Origin: Bythopirellula polymerisocia
GTDB lineage: Bacteria; Planctomycetota; Planctomycetia; Pirellulales; Lacipirellulaceae
Direction: 5' to 3'
Assembly (NCBI RefSeq): GCF_007860015.1
Contig: NZ_SJPS01000001.1
Location: forward strand, 124,001-188,000
DNA: 64,000 nucleotides
Shown here: positions 37,051 through 46,732 of the stretch, one piece after another
How the letters are laid out: the number at the start of each line of letters is the position of its first letter
Position numbering within the stretch: position 1 is the first letter of the stretch
Position numbers and translations under genes: made by a program
Notes under the pieces: generated by a model
What the model was told of the DNA's origin: nothing
What the model saw: the letters and a program-made list of their open reading frames with translations, nothing else
The model's database searches: none

Positions 37051-37899
37051 TCACAATCGGTCGAATCGCAATACTTGATACCCCAACATCCCCTTGCGAC
37101 TCGCCTTCTCCAACAGCCGGGTTGCCCGTGAGAATAGTTCGACTTCTCGTGACTCGGGCCAGTCTTTGGTGCTGGAATAGAGAAAGTCATAAGTTGGTAG
37201 CGTGTTTTCGGTGATATCGATCGCTTGAGTTAGCTCAAGGTTATTCGCCTTGGCGAGTTCTCGATAGCGACTCAGCGAACAGGCCAGATCGATTTGTCCA
37301 TAGCTCCACCGGACCGCTTCGTCCGCCGAGAAATCGATCGCATCAAGATACTCGGCTGCCCGCTCGCTGGGTACGAAATCTGAGAGCGTCAGGTTACCGC
37401 CTGGTGCCAGCAAGCGACCCACTTCGGCAAAGAACCTGGGACGGTCGAAATGAAACACACTTTCCAGGGCCAAGGCCACGTCGCAACTGGCATCTGCTAG
37501 TGGAATTTGTGCCGCATCGGCTTCGACCCACTTAAGTGAATTAATACCACAAGGTCGCACCATATCGGATGCGCGTTGAAGTTGCCTGGGATCGATGTTC
37601 ACACCGATAAGCAGCATCTCGCCAAGTCGCTCGTTTAAACTCGCGATCGTCCCGCCAAAACCGCAGCCGACATCGACGACCCGCATCCCGTCGCCAATCC
37701 CTGCCACATCACAAAGGACACGGCTAAGCAACTCGGCAGCCTCACCATACTCCTCGGGAGTGCATGTCGCCTGAGGAGGTTCGTGCCAGTAGCCCCAATG
37801 AACATGGCGACTAAATGCTGCAGCCGTGCGCGCTTCCCCGATGGCCAAGCGGTGCAGCAACCCATCAAAATAAGGCGGATTCGAGGGTTGATGTACCAT
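37051..37899 (-). CDS. class I SAM-dependent methyltransferase
   Basis: 282 residues. Motif I VVDVGCGFGGT (near residues 71-81), the acidic strand end GVNID, VEADAAQIPLADASCDVALALES, and FFAEVGRLLAPGGNLTLSDF define a small-molecule methyltransferase of the UbiE / sarcosine-dimethylglycine type. The start region (YFDGLLHRLAIGEA) with HWGYWHEPPQA is typical of that branch. Substrate unknown. Divergent from the adenylate kinase gene. Confidence 0.88.
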   Translation of the reverse strand: MVHQPSNPPYFDGLLHRLAIGEARTAAAFSRHVHWGYWHEPPQATCTPEEYGEAAELLSRVLCDVAGIGDGMRVVDVGCGFGGTIASLNERLGEMLLIGVNIDPRQLQRASDMVRPCGINSLKWVEADAAQIPLADASCDVALALESVFHFDRPRFFAEVGRLLAPGGNLTLSDFVPSERAAEYLDAIDFSADEAVRWSYGQIDLACSLSRYRELAKANNLELTQAIDITENTLPTYDFLYSSTKDWPESREVELFSRATRLLEKASRKGMLGYQVLRFDRL

Positions 37900-38143
37900 G
37901 GGCGTTTTTAAAGGGAGTTCGTCGTGGCAGTGAAGATCTTGGGGTAAGATGCCAAACTCTTAGGCGAGAAGCGATCCTACGTCGAATCACGCAATATTCA
38001 AACCCTAGGCCGTGATAATTGCGCATGTGCGTCAAAACTTTTCTGCAGTCGTTTGCGCTCACAACTATTCCATCACGCCACCGGAGACTATGCTGAACAG
38101 ATCGCAGACAAGTCGAAACACTGGTTTAAAGAGGATTTTGCCG

Positions 38144-38899
38144 ATGAGCCAGCACCCTAATCGAGAAGGTTGGCTTCGCGGCTCAAATGTCGCATGTGAA
38201 CCGGTAGTATTCTCTCGCAAGCACCCTTATCGTTTGGTGCTGCTTGGGCCACCCGGCGTCGGGAAAGGAACTCAAGCTGAGCTTCTATGCGATCACCTAG
38301 GGACCTGTCATTTGTCCACAGGCGAATTGTTTCGCGATAGTGCCTGCGCAGTTAATCCTAGCCCTGCCATGGCCTCCGCACAGGCCGCCATGAACCGCGG
38401 TGAACTTGTCTCTGACGAGCTAGTCATGTCGATGATCCGGGAACGGTGTGGATGCTTGAGATGCCATGGCGGTTTCTTGTTGGATGGCATCCCACGCACT
38501 CTCTCTCAAGCCGAAAGCATGGAAATCATTCTCGGTGAACTGGGTGTGGCGTTGGACGCAGTGTTGTCCTACTATCTGCCCCTCGAAGAGATCATAGACC
38601 GCATCGGCGGCCGCCGCACTTGCGCGCAATGCAAAGCCGTGTTTCACATTTCGTCCCGTCCCTCCGCAAACGAGAATACCTGCGATCACTGCGGTGGAGC
38701 GTTACTACAACGCGAAGACGATCGTCCCGAAGCAGTACGGGTGCGTATGAATAGCTACGCCGAAGCAACCCTACCTTTGACTGCCTACTACGCGGAACGG
38801 AACAAACTAATCTCCATCGCTGCCCAGGGCCAACCGCACGAAATCTTTGAGCACACTTTGCAGTCGCTTCAGAAGCACTTAGGAATACCCATGGAGTAG
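38144..38899 (+). CDS. adk: adenylate kinase with zinc-finger lid
   Basis: 251 residues from ATG 38144 (GAGGA ahead of it); an in-frame ATG at 38090 with GGAG five bases before it would add 18 residues. P-loop GPPGVGKGT is at 35-43, LSTGELFR follows. The lid carries four cysteines (160, 163, 180, 183; CAQC and CDHC) that bind zinc in relatives. Two oddities: the usual GFPRT is GIPRT, and an extra Cys cluster (CGCLRC) precedes it. The ~28 residues before the core are non-standard. This may be a secondary, divergent adenylate kinase rather than the housekeeping enzyme. Confidence 0.85.
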   Translation: MSQHPNREGWLRGSNVACEPVVFSRKHPYRLVLLGPPGVGKGTQAELLCDHLGTCHLSTGELFRDSACAVNPSPAMASAQAAMNRGELVSDELVMSMIRERCGCLRCHGGFLLDGIPRTLSQAESMEIILGELGVALDAVLSYYLPLEEIIDRIGGRRTCAQCKAVFHISSRPSANENTCDHCGGALLQREDDRPEAVRVRMNSYAEATLPLTAYYAERNKLISIAAQGQPHEIFEHTLQSLQKHLGIPME

Positions 38900-38965
38900 T
38901 TCCTTTTCTTCTTTAGGGTTCTTCCCAGATTCGTGTACACACACGGACTCAGGATGAGATGGAAC

Positions 38966-40390
38966 TCAAGCATCCCCATTTTTTGCAGCCGTCTCAGTCT
39001 GGGTTTGATCGATCTCCAGTTGTTTGGATCCCACCCCATTGTGGCTTCGCCCGACCAGCCAATAGGTCTTCATGCATCCCTTCCCTTTGACCTCCACCTC
39101 GCCACGCTCCTCGATCACGAACTCGCCGTTGAGCAGGGCGACAGCTTCCCCCGAAAGCTGGATACGACCCGGCAGGCCGCTCGATTCCATGCGGCTGGCT
39201 GTGTTGACCGTATCGCCCCAGACGTCGTAGGCAAACTTCTTGATGCCGATCACCCCAGCCACCGCAGGGCCAGAGTGGATGCCGATGCGAATGTTGATCG
39301 GTTGACCCGTTTCGCGGTTACACTCTTCAACCGCCTCGAGCATGTCGAGTGCCATGGCGGAAACATCTTTGGCATGGCCGACGCTCTTGATTGGAATCCC
39401 ACCGGCTACCATGTAGGAGTCGCCGATCGTTTTGATCTTTTCGAGCCCGTGCTTTTCGGCGAGGTCGTCGAAGGCTGAGAAGAGATGATTGAGATGGTCT
39501 ACAAGTTGTTTGGGAGGAACTTTTTCCGATAGGGCTGTGAACCCCACGATATCGGAAAACATCACCGTCGCAGATTCAAAATGGTCTGCGATAATCGATC
39601 GGTCTTCTTTGAGCCGCTGGGCAATTGAGGTCGGCAAGACATTTAACAGGAGCATTTCTGATTTCACCCGTTCCAGCTCCAACAACGCCTCCGCCTTCTG
39701 CGCCGCATCGCTATAGAAATACGACATGATTGCAAGAATCGCAAATGCACTCGTCACATTAATATTGAGAAATGCTTCCTGCGCCAGAGAAGCTTGCTCG
39801 GCCGTCGCACCCAATAACACATGGGGCTCGTTCCAATACTGGACCTGATAGTAAAATCCCAAGAATGAGATTAAGCACACAAAAAACAATGCTACCGGGA
39901 TAAACATCACATTCTTGAAATTCATCAAGAAGGTAAACGCGACGATCACGAGTAGATAGTACTGAAACCCGAATTCCCATCCCAAGTAATAGACGGCAAA
40001 AAACTGATGAATCAGGACCTCGGTCGAACCGAGAATAACGGCGGTGAGCATGGCCCCCCAACGGTACAGAATCGTGATGCTGAAGATCCAGAAAATCACA
40101 CTGCCGATATTGATAAAACTGAGCGTGGGAAAGTCCAGCCACCAGAAGACGAAAACCCAGGAGAGGTGCAATACGAGCGCGATGTAGTTGGCAATGATCA
40201 TCGAAAGATACATTCGATAATCGTAGCGTTCCACATTCGCAGGAACTTTGAGAAGAACTTTCAAATAAGGATCAAGATAGCGCCCCGCGGCTTTGAGGAA
40301 TTCTGGCATACTTTGGTGGCGCATAGGGGGATTTAGGGGAGGCAATGCTGAGTCTAACGCGATTATAGCAAAGGCACTGGTATTCCCCAA
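38966..40390 (-). CDS. class III adenylate/guanylate cyclase with membrane sensor domain
   Basis: 474 residues. About six transmembrane segments (roughly residues 65-230, MASE-like) lead through a short helix (ALLELERVKSEMLLLNVLP) into a class III cyclase domain. That domain has MFSDIVGFT (metal Asp), EKIKTIGDSYMVAGG (substrate Lys and second metal Asp) and DVWGDTVNTASRME (Asp, Asn and Arg for catalysis). The Lys/Asp pair favours ATP, so cAMP is the likely product. A TTG at 40390 is taken as start because AAGGAG lies 7 bases upstream; ATG 40324 lacks any such site. The last ~30 residues are unconserved. Confidence 0.9.
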   Translation of the reverse strand: MGNTSAFAIIALDSALPPLNPPMRHQSMPEFLKAAGRYLDPYLKVLLKVPANVERYDYRMYLSMIIANYIALVLHLSWVFVFWWLDFPTLSFINIGSVIFWIFSITILYRWGAMLTAVILGSTEVLIHQFFAVYYLGWEFGFQYYLLVIVAFTFLMNFKNVMFIPVALFFVCLISFLGFYYQVQYWNEPHVLLGATAEQASLAQEAFLNINVTSAFAILAIMSYFYSDAAQKAEALLELERVKSEMLLLNVLPTSIAQRLKEDRSIIADHFESATVMFSDIVGFTALSEKVPPKQLVDHLNHLFSAFDDLAEKHGLEKIKTIGDSYMVAGGIPIKSVGHAKDVSAMALDMLEAVEECNRETGQPINIRIGIHSGPAVAGVIGIKKFAYDVWGDTVNTASRMESSGLPGRIQLSGEAVALLNGEFVIEERGEVEVKGKGCMKTYWLVGRSHNGVGSKQLEIDQTQTETAAKNGDA

Positions 40391-40897
40391 ACGGCACTCC
40401 TTATTGAAAACGTCGCAGGCTTTCAGAGAGACTGGTTCTTAAATGCCGAACGTGATTGTGCTTTTCAAGATTCCGAGTGCCGGGTAACGGCGTGGCAACG
40501 CATGTCTAGCCGCGAGCTATGGGGTGAGCTTGGAATTCGCGCTCCGCTCCGCTGGCGCTGCGCGTCGCGGGGGGGACTGGGGAAGCGACACGAAGAAAAA
40601 GGTGCGGTCGGCGAGTCACGACTGGAGGTCTCCCCGAAATCGATGATGAATCAATCGCCGTTTGTCACCGACCGCACTGTTCGTAGAGGAGCAGGAATCA
40701 CTGCTCGTAGGACGAATCTATCTGCAATGTAATGGCTGGCTCGCAAGGGGGCAACAAAATTGTCGCAAAGTTTCTAGAATTGGTGATTCACTGCTGTCGA
40801 AGCAATAAAAGCCCAGAGATTCTGCGCAGTAAGTCGCCCAGGGATTGCAATCCCTGGGCGTGTGGTTTTCGATGCCGGATCTATATTATCGGCACGG
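40391..40897. other. intergenic region with a perfect palindrome
   Basis: About 500 bases between the cyclase and the sigma54 activator, which are both read leftward. No gene is supported. It holds a GC-rich patch near 40540-40580 and the 26-base palindrome at 40835-40860. Confidence 0.45.
40835..40860. terminator. perfect 26-base palindrome after the sigma54 activator gene
   Basis: CGCCCAGGGATTG and its exact complement are adjacent, about 40 bases beyond the activator's stop codon. A hairpin with a minimal loop would form in the leftward transcript, but no T tract follows, so it may be a non-canonical terminator or a dimer-binding site. Confidence 0.45.
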
Positions 40898-42277
40898 CTA
40901 GTTGATGGCGTATTTGCCGTCTTCCAGGCCGAGTTTTTTCATCTTCTTGTAGAGCGTTGTGCGGTTAACCCCCAGCGAATCGGCTGTGGCGTTTCGGTTC
41001 CAGTTATTGGACTCGAGCACATCGAGGATGATCTGACGCTCGGGTTCTTCGAGAGCCTCTTTGAGGGTTCGTGAACCGGCACGAGAGATGTTCAGCGTGG
41101 GACCGCCGGCGATTTCTCGCGGGAGGTCGCCGGGAGTAATGACATCTCCCTTTCCTAAGAGGACGGCGCGCTCTACAACGTTCTGCAACTCGCGAATATT
41201 GCCAGGCCACGGATACGATTCCAATGCGAGGAGGGCTTCGTCGCTGAATGCCCGGACTTCGCGGTTGGTGTCTTCGCGTAGCTCGGCCAGGAATGTCTGG
41301 GCGAGCAGTGGAATGTCGCTGTGGCGTTCACGCAGGGCGGGAAGTTCGACGTTGATGACGTTGATGCGGTAGTACAAATCCTGGCGAAAGCGGCCCTCGG
41401 CGACGGCCTGAGAGAGGTCGTCGTTGGTGGCCAGAATGACGCGGACATCGACTTTGAATGTTTTCGCACCGCCGACTTGCTCAAATTCCAATTCCTGCAA
41501 CACGCGGAGCAGCTTTACTTGCATCGCGGGGCTGGCGGTACCGATCTCGTCGAGGAAGATCGTGCCGCCATTGGCTTGCATGAACTTGCCGACCTTGTCG
41601 CCAGTGGCGCCGGTGAACGATCCGGCGACGTGGCCGAAGAGTTCACTCTCCAAGAGATTTTCAGGAAGTGCACCGCAAGCGACTTCGATAAAGGGTTTGC
41701 CGGCGCGGCTGCTCTGGCGATGGATAGTACGGGCAATCATTGACTTGCCAGTGCCACTCTCGCCGGTGATCAGGACTGTGGCCTTGGTATCGGCCACGCT
41801 GGTAACCATATCGAACACGCGGAGCATCCGCGGGTCCTGGCCGACAACGCTGTCCATAGCATGGTGCTTGTCGAGTTGTTTGCGAAGTTGATGATTCTCC
41901 TCGACGACACGGCGTTGGGTGAAGGCCCGTTCGAGCGTCATCATAAGTTCGTCGTCGATGAGGGGCTTGGTCAGGTAGTCGAAGGCCCCTGCGCGTAGTG
42001 CTTCAACAGCCGAATCCGCGTTGCCGTAGCCGGTCATCAGCACGACGTGGGTATGAGGATGATTTCGGCGTACTTGCTCCAAGAGATCGAACCCGTCGCC
42101 GTCTTGGAGCCTTACATCCACAAGTAGCAGATCGTACTGCTTGCGACCAAGCAATTGAATTGCGTTGGCATAGCCTGTCGCAGTATCGAGTTGGAGGCCC
42201 TGATCGCGGAGCCAGTCGGCCATTGATTCGAGGACTTGACGATCGTCATCTACGAGCAACAAAGAACCATGGGTCAT
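40898..42277 (-). CDS. NtrC-family sigma54-dependent response regulator
   Basis: 459 residues. Receiver domain with phospho-acceptor Asp54 (LLVDVRL) and acidic pocket DDD at 10-12; AAA+ ATPase with Walker A GESGTGKS (172-179), Walker B GGTIFLDEIG (237-246) and sigma54-contact loop GSFTGA (219-224); and a Fis-type helix-turn-helix near 430-455 (SLGVNRTTLYKKM). The contact loop is usually GAFTGA, so Ala is replaced by Ser. Start at ATG 42277, with GGGAG 7 bases ahead. No sensor kinase gene is beside it, so it is an orphan in this window. Confidence 0.93.
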   Translation of the reverse strand: MTHGSLLLVDDDRQVLESMADWLRDQGLQLDTATGYANAIQLLGRKQYDLLLVDVRLQDGDGFDLLEQVRRNHPHTHVVLMTGYGNADSAVEALRAGAFDYLTKPLIDDELMMTLERAFTQRRVVEENHQLRKQLDKHHAMDSVVGQDPRMLRVFDMVTSVADTKATVLITGESGTGKSMIARTIHRQSSRAGKPFIEVACGALPENLLESELFGHVAGSFTGATGDKVGKFMQANGGTIFLDEIGTASPAMQVKLLRVLQELEFEQVGGAKTFKVDVRVILATNDDLSQAVAEGRFRQDLYYRINVINVELPALRERHSDIPLLAQTFLAELREDTNREVRAFSDEALLALESYPWPGNIRELQNVVERAVLLGKGDVITPGDLPREIAGGPTLNISRAGSRTLKEALEEPERQIILDVLESNNWNRNATADSLGVNRTTLYKKMKKLGLEDGKYAIN

Positions 42278-42927
42278 GGTAAGTCTCCCGGCGTATGGCA
42301 CTCGGGATGATCCACCATGGAATTCCCCGGCGCCGCGTGTCTTGGTGTCTCAACCAATGTGGAGGGCCAATCGTCGAGTCAGACAATTGACAATCCTGTG
42401 AAACGGTGGCCTGTGCTTGGGGAGACGCAAACAGACGTTTACCGGCGGGGAGATTTCACCATAGGCTGTCGATAAATATGTACGTTGCTGCGGGGACCAA
42501 GTCAACAAAAGTGAGCGCGGGGGCTTCTGGAAACGGGTGGGAGTGGTAGGGGTTGTGAGGGAAATGCTACAACGCCTCCGGATTCCATTCGTGAGGTCTT
42601 GCAAAGGTAGGATTGTAAGATCGCCGAGCGGCACGCAGCCGGCACAACGCGTACCGGGTAGTTGCCTGCTCACCCAAAAAACTGCGGCCGCTGGCGATTC
42701 AGTGGGTTAAGCGCAGGGCCTGAAACGATGTTACAGCGTGAAATATTCTAAATTCCTGCTTTTTTCGGTCCCAAGGATATCAATTTTGCGAGTGGTTGGG
42801 TTAGACTAGAGACTGCCTCTTCGTCGTAACTCTTACATTTCGCCCAGACGATCGGCTTGAACTGGGTAATTGCCGTTCAGGTAATCAGTTCGCTTTTGTT
42901 TCATTTTCTTTTGGGAGGGAAACGCTC
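42278..42927. other. divergent intergenic region before the PEP-CTERM gene
   Basis: About 650 bases. The right end carries a very strong ribosome site (GGGAGGGAAACGCTC before the ATG at 42928). A short open frame on the minus strand (42350-42673) has no ribosome site and no recognisable content. I cannot identify a sigma54 promoter by eye. Confidence 0.4.
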
Positions 42928-43587
42928 ATGAAAAGTTTTAAGTTCAGTCTCTTGACGGTTGCTGTTGCCGTCTTCTGTTCGCCAGCAATGGCGGCCCACT
43001 TGGACAATCCAAATCTGCTAACGGATCCCAGTTTCGAAGGTACGCTCACCTTCGATGGCCCCCCATTTGTCGGTACCTGGGAAGGCTTTAATGCCGGTGT
43101 ATCATCTACTTCGGAATTCAGTACAGATATGCCTCGTACCGGTGCCCAGTCGCTAGAGTTAAACATCGGCCCTGATGCCAACCTTTTCGCCGGAGCATTT
43201 CAGGATGCGAATTTCGGCTTTGGTGCTGCTGGTGCGATGGCCTGGTTCAGTGGGTGGCACAAGTTAGCCGCCGGTGATTCGGGTGGTAGCGAAATCCGCA
43301 TTGAATGGCGCGACTCGGTCGCAAATACGGAGATATCACGAACACCTAACTTGGCCCCCGTGATTGGCTCCACTTACGAAGAGTTTATTGTCAGCGCGAC
43401 TGTACCCGCTGGCGCTAACTCCGCCCGTGTTGTCTACGCCATCCAAAGTTTTGGCGGCGCTCTGAATCAACAAGTGTTTGTGGACGACGTCAACTTCAAT
43501 GTCCAGGGAGTACCTGAGCCCGCTTCGCTGGCAATCGCAGGTTTGTGCCTGGTCGGTTTGGCAATTCCCTCTCGTCGCCATCGATAA
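42928..43587 (+). CDS. PEP-CTERM sorting domain protein
   Basis: 219-residue exported surface protein: signal peptide (1 to ~22, ending PAMAA), a beta-sandwich-like domain beginning NLLTDPSFEG (a carbohydrate-binding-module-like opening common in such proteins), then a C-terminal VPEPAS motif, hydrophobic helix and SRRHR. Such proteins are cut and transferred by an exosortase, none of which is in this window. GGGAGGGAAACGCTC is a strong ribosome site and an intrinsic terminator follows, so it is a separate, probably well expressed unit. Confidence 0.85.
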   Translation: MKSFKFSLLTVAVAVFCSPAMAAHLDNPNLLTDPSFEGTLTFDGPPFVGTWEGFNAGVSSTSEFSTDMPRTGAQSLELNIGPDANLFAGAFQDANFGFGAAGAMAWFSGWHKLAAGDSGGSEIRIEWRDSVANTEISRTPNLAPVIGSTYEEFIVSATVPAGANSARVVYAIQSFGGALNQQVFVDDVNFNVQGVPEPASLAIAGLCLVGLAIPSRRHR

Positions 43588-43604
43588 TAATTGCATTTTC
43601 CAAT

Positions 43605-43646
43605 GCCGTTTGCCTGATCCAATGGATTGGGCAAGCGGCTTTTTTT
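43605..43646 (+). terminator. rho-independent terminator of the PEP-CTERM gene
   Basis: GCCGTTTGCC pairs with GGCAAGCGGC (one G-T pair) around a 14-base loop, followed by T7, starting 18 bases after the stop codon. Confidence 0.85.
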
Positions 43647-43657
43647 GTGAGTATCTT

Positions 43658-45496
43658 GTGAAATTAAAGAGTCTCGAGAACTTGATCGTCGCGGTATGGA
43701 TCGCATGGCTATTGTCGCCATTGCACGCACTTGCCGTTGTATTTACAGATGTCACCGCCACTGCAGGGATCAACCATGTTTAGACCACCTCTACACTCAT
43801 CCAAGGTCTGCCCGGAACCTTTTTCATGACCGGCGGGGTCGCGGCAGGCGATTTTGACGGCGATGGTCGTACCGACCTGCTTTTTACCAGGCTCAATGAT
43901 ACTAACATCTTTTATCGCAATCTCGGAAACGGCACGTTTGAACCGCGAACTAGCTCGGCTGGTTTCAATACGGCGACATTGACTAACGGTGTCGTGTCAG
44001 GTGACATCGACAACGACGGTGATCTCGATCTCTACATGACCACTACCAACGATACCCGAAATTATCTCTATCTAAACGATGGGGCAGGTTTTTTTACGGA
44101 TGCTGGAACAGGATCCGTCGCAGCGCTGGCCAATGGAACTGTGCGTCAGGGGCAAGGTGCCAGCTTTGGAGACTACGACAATGATGGATATCTTGATCTC
44201 ATTACCGGTGATTGGAACAACTTAGTCGCCAACTGCCAGTCTCGCCTTTTACGCAATCTGGGTGCCTCGCAACCAGGTCAGTTCGAAGATGTCACCCCTG
44301 TTGCTGGAATCGATGTTTATCGCAATTCGAAGACTTATCGATTTGCTCCTCGATTTGTTGACCTCGATCGCGATGGTCATCTTGATTTGACTTTTGCCTC
44401 AGATTTCCCAACAAGCCAGCTTTTCTGGAACAATGGCGACGGAACATACACTGACGGGACCCTTGCTGCCGGCGTTGGCACCGACCAGAACGGCATGGGG
44501 ACCACTTTTGCAGACTACGACGGAGACGGAGACCTCGATTGGTTTATCACCAACATTACCAATGCCCCAGAGTTCCCTGGCCCCTTTGGTGGTTTCAATC
44601 GACTCTACCGCAACGAGGGCGATCGCACTTTCACCGATGTCACACTCCAGGCAGGGGTGCGTGATTCGCGATGGTCATGGGGCACAAGCTTCTTTGACTA
44701 CGACAACGACGGCGACTCGGATCTCATTGCCACGAACGGTTACAACGGCGGCAGTTGGAACAACGACCGCACCTTTCTCTGGCAGAATGACAATGGCGTT
44801 TTCACCGATGTCTCAAATGCGCTCGGAATCACTGATACGCTCCAGGGACGAGGGCTTGCTCATCTTGATTATGACGACGACGGCGACCTAGATGTTGTGA
44901 TTGTAAACAATCTAGCTGCCCCGATCCTTTACCGTAATGGTGGAGGCAATCAGAACCATTTCCTGAGGATTCAGCCCGTCGGAACTCTCTCCAACCGAGA
45001 CGGAATCGGAGCATGGATCACCGTCACACAAGATCTGAATGATCCCACCGCACAAATCGTCTGGGAGATAGATGGCGGCTGCAGCTATCTTAGCCAGAAC
45101 GAACGGACAGCGCATTTCGGACTCGGCCCGAACACGAATGTTGTTGATATGATCACAATCGAATGGAGTAGTGGAATTGTACAACACCTGTTTGATATCG
45201 CTGTCGATCAGACACTTCAAGTAACTGAAGCAGCCCATATTGATACGGCTGATTTTAATGGCGATGGAAGTATCGACATCACTGATTTGAATTGGTGGCA
45301 CGCCGCGTATGGTAAGGACAATAGCGCAGATGCCGATGGAAATGGCATTACTGATGGCAGAGACTTCCTCATCTGGCAGAGACAATTCAACCCAGTGATA
45401 ACCTCTCTGGGATCACATGCTGCGGTGCCTGAACCCTCTTCTGCCGCATTGCTTCTTCTGGTCTTTCTTTTTCTCCGAAGAAAGATAACGCAATAG
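43658..45496 (+). pseudogene. FG-GAP/VCBS-repeat PEP-CTERM protein interrupted by an amber codon
   Basis: Reading from GTG 43658, one frame runs to TAA 45496 except for a single TAG at 43781-43783. Before it lie a signal peptide and FTDVTATAGINHV, the usual opening of mature FG-GAP/ASPIC-UnbV proteins; after it, the frame continues with TTSTLIQGLPGTFFMTGG. The rest has several calcium-type VCBS repeats (DFDGDGRTD, DIDNDGDLD, DYDGDGDLD, DYDNDGDSD), an ASPIC/UnbV-like segment, a dockerin-like pair (DFNGDGSIDITDLN, DGRDFLIWQR) and a PEP-CTERM tail. An internal ATG at 43826 could start a 556-residue product, but it would lack the signal peptide. Likely a nonsense mutation (for example CAG to TAG), a sequencing error, or stop read-through. 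The long intact frame suggests the event is recent. Confidence 0.75.
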
Positions 45497-45505
45497 CACG
45501 ATCGA

Positions 45506-46405
45506 TCAACCCGCACGGGGATGGGCCTTTTCGTAGGCCTGCCGGAGGTTGCTGGTGCTCACGTGGGTGTAGATTTGCGTGGTGACCAGGCTCTGATGAC
45601 CGAGAAGTTCTTGCACGCTGCGGATATCGGCACCTCGATCCAAGAGATGGGTAGCGAAACTGTGCCGAAGCGTATGCGGACTCGTTCGTTGATCGAGTCC
45701 AGTTTGGCTCAGGTATTTCTCCAGCATGCGGCCGACACTTCGTGTCGTGAGTCGGGTACCGAATCGGTTGACGAAGACGGGAGCCTGCCTCCCAGTGGGC
45801 TCTTTTGGTGCCAGCTTTCGCACGGCTAGCCAAGCTTGCAGGGCTTTCGTCGCAAACGAACCTAGCGGGGCGAGACGTTCCTTGCGGCCTTTGCCGCGTA
45901 CTTTGAGGATGCCTTGGGGGAAGTCGAGGTCGCCGTCGTTGAGGTCCACGAGTTCGCTGACGCGCAGTCCCGCCGAGTAGAGTGTCTCAAGAATAGCCCG
46001 GTCACGCAGCGCTGATTGGGATTTGCCTTGGGGAGCAGCAAGCAGCTTGCCGATTTGGTCGGTCGTGAGAAAGTGCGGCAGCTTGTGCGCCTTGCGAGGA
46101 TTGCGGAGCGCCTTGGCGGGATTCGTCTTGGCCCAGCCTTCGCGCTGGCCGAATCGATAGAGACTGCGGAGCGACGCGAGTTTTCGTGCGATCGAGGTTT
46201 TGGCGTAGCCGGCTTCGTGAAGCGCTGAGAGGAATCCGCGTAGCTCGACGGCGGTGATCTCAGCCGGATCTGGACAACTGCCATCGGCTTCGCTGAAGTA
46301 CTCGGCAAAGGCAGTGAGGTCTTCGCGGTAACCCTTGATCGTATGCGGAGAAGCACCTCGTTCAATGGTGAGGTGCTGCAAAAATCGGGCAATTGCGCGC
46401 TTCAT
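45506..46405 (-). CDS. xerC: tyrosine recombinase XerC/XerD family
   Basis: 299-residue site-specific recombinase that resolves chromosome dimers. N-terminal SAM-like DNA-binding domain (FLQHLTIERGASPHTIKGYREDL), then the catalytic domain with Arg in AGLRVSELVDL, HTLRHSFATHLL (HxxR), LGHQSLVTTQIYTHV (His and nucleophilic Tyr). Length and motifs fit housekeeping XerC rather than an integrase of a mobile element. It lies 57 bases downstream of a small conserved-looking gene on the same strand; its stop is 10 bases from the convergent PEP-CTERM gene. Confidence 0.92.
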   Translation of the reverse strand: MKRAIARFLQHLTIERGASPHTIKGYREDLTAFAEYFSEADGSCPDPAEITAVELRGFLSALHEAGYAKTSIARKLASLRSLYRFGQREGWAKTNPAKALRNPRKAHKLPHFLTTDQIGKLLAAPQGKSQSALRDRAILETLYSAGLRVSELVDLNDGDLDFPQGILKVRGKGRKERLAPLGSFATKALQAWLAVRKLAPKEPTGRQAPVFVNRFGTRLTTRSVGRMLEKYLSQTGLDQRTSPHTLRHSFATHLLDRGADIRSVQELLGHQSLVTTQIYTHVSTSNLRQAYEKAHPRAG

Positions 46406-46462
46406 GTCGGTGGCGCGCTCCCCTTTTCCGAGCAGGTCTCGGCGGTCGGGTCGCGGCTAACC

Positions 46463-46732
46463 TTATTCTTCGAAGTCCAGCGGCTGGGCGAGCGAGATGC
46501 GGTTCTTAGGCTTAGAGGCGTGATTGTTGCCAGAATTGGAATTGCCAGCGCTCATCTGGCGGACCTTTTGGCTCATCACTGCTGCATCGTACCAACTGAA
46601 GCTCAGTTCAGGATTCGAGGCATAGCGTCCAAGAATGCGCAAAGTCTCGGCGCGTTGCGAGTCGTCGTACAAAAAGATGTAGCGCTCGTTGCCTTTGACT
46701 AGGGCCAGTACATTTATGTCGTCGTCGTTCAC
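46463..46732 (-). CDS. small conserved-looking protein upstream of xerC
   Basis: 89 residues from GTG 46732, with GGAGAG eight bases ahead of it. The N-terminal half reads VLALVKGNERYIFLYDD followed by RAETLRILGRYASNPELSF; the C-terminus is polar (NSNSGNNHASK). I recall similar short proteins in other planctomycetes, but I do not know a name or function. Same strand as xerC and 57 bases ahead of it, so probably co-transcribed. Confidence 0.6.
   Translation of the reverse strand: MNDDDINVLALVKGNERYIFLYDDSQRAETLRILGRYASNPELSFSWYDAAVMSQKVRQMSAGNSNSGNNHASKPKNRISLAQPLDFEE

Noticed and set aside
40835..40860. Perfect palindrome as a possible phage or plasmid attachment site
   Set aside because: Position just after a gene end and lack of a second copy favour a terminator-like or regulatory role.
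45506..46405. Tyrosine recombinase taken as evidence of an integrated element
   Set aside because: Length and motifs fit housekeeping XerC, and no attachment repeats, transfer genes or phage genes flank it.
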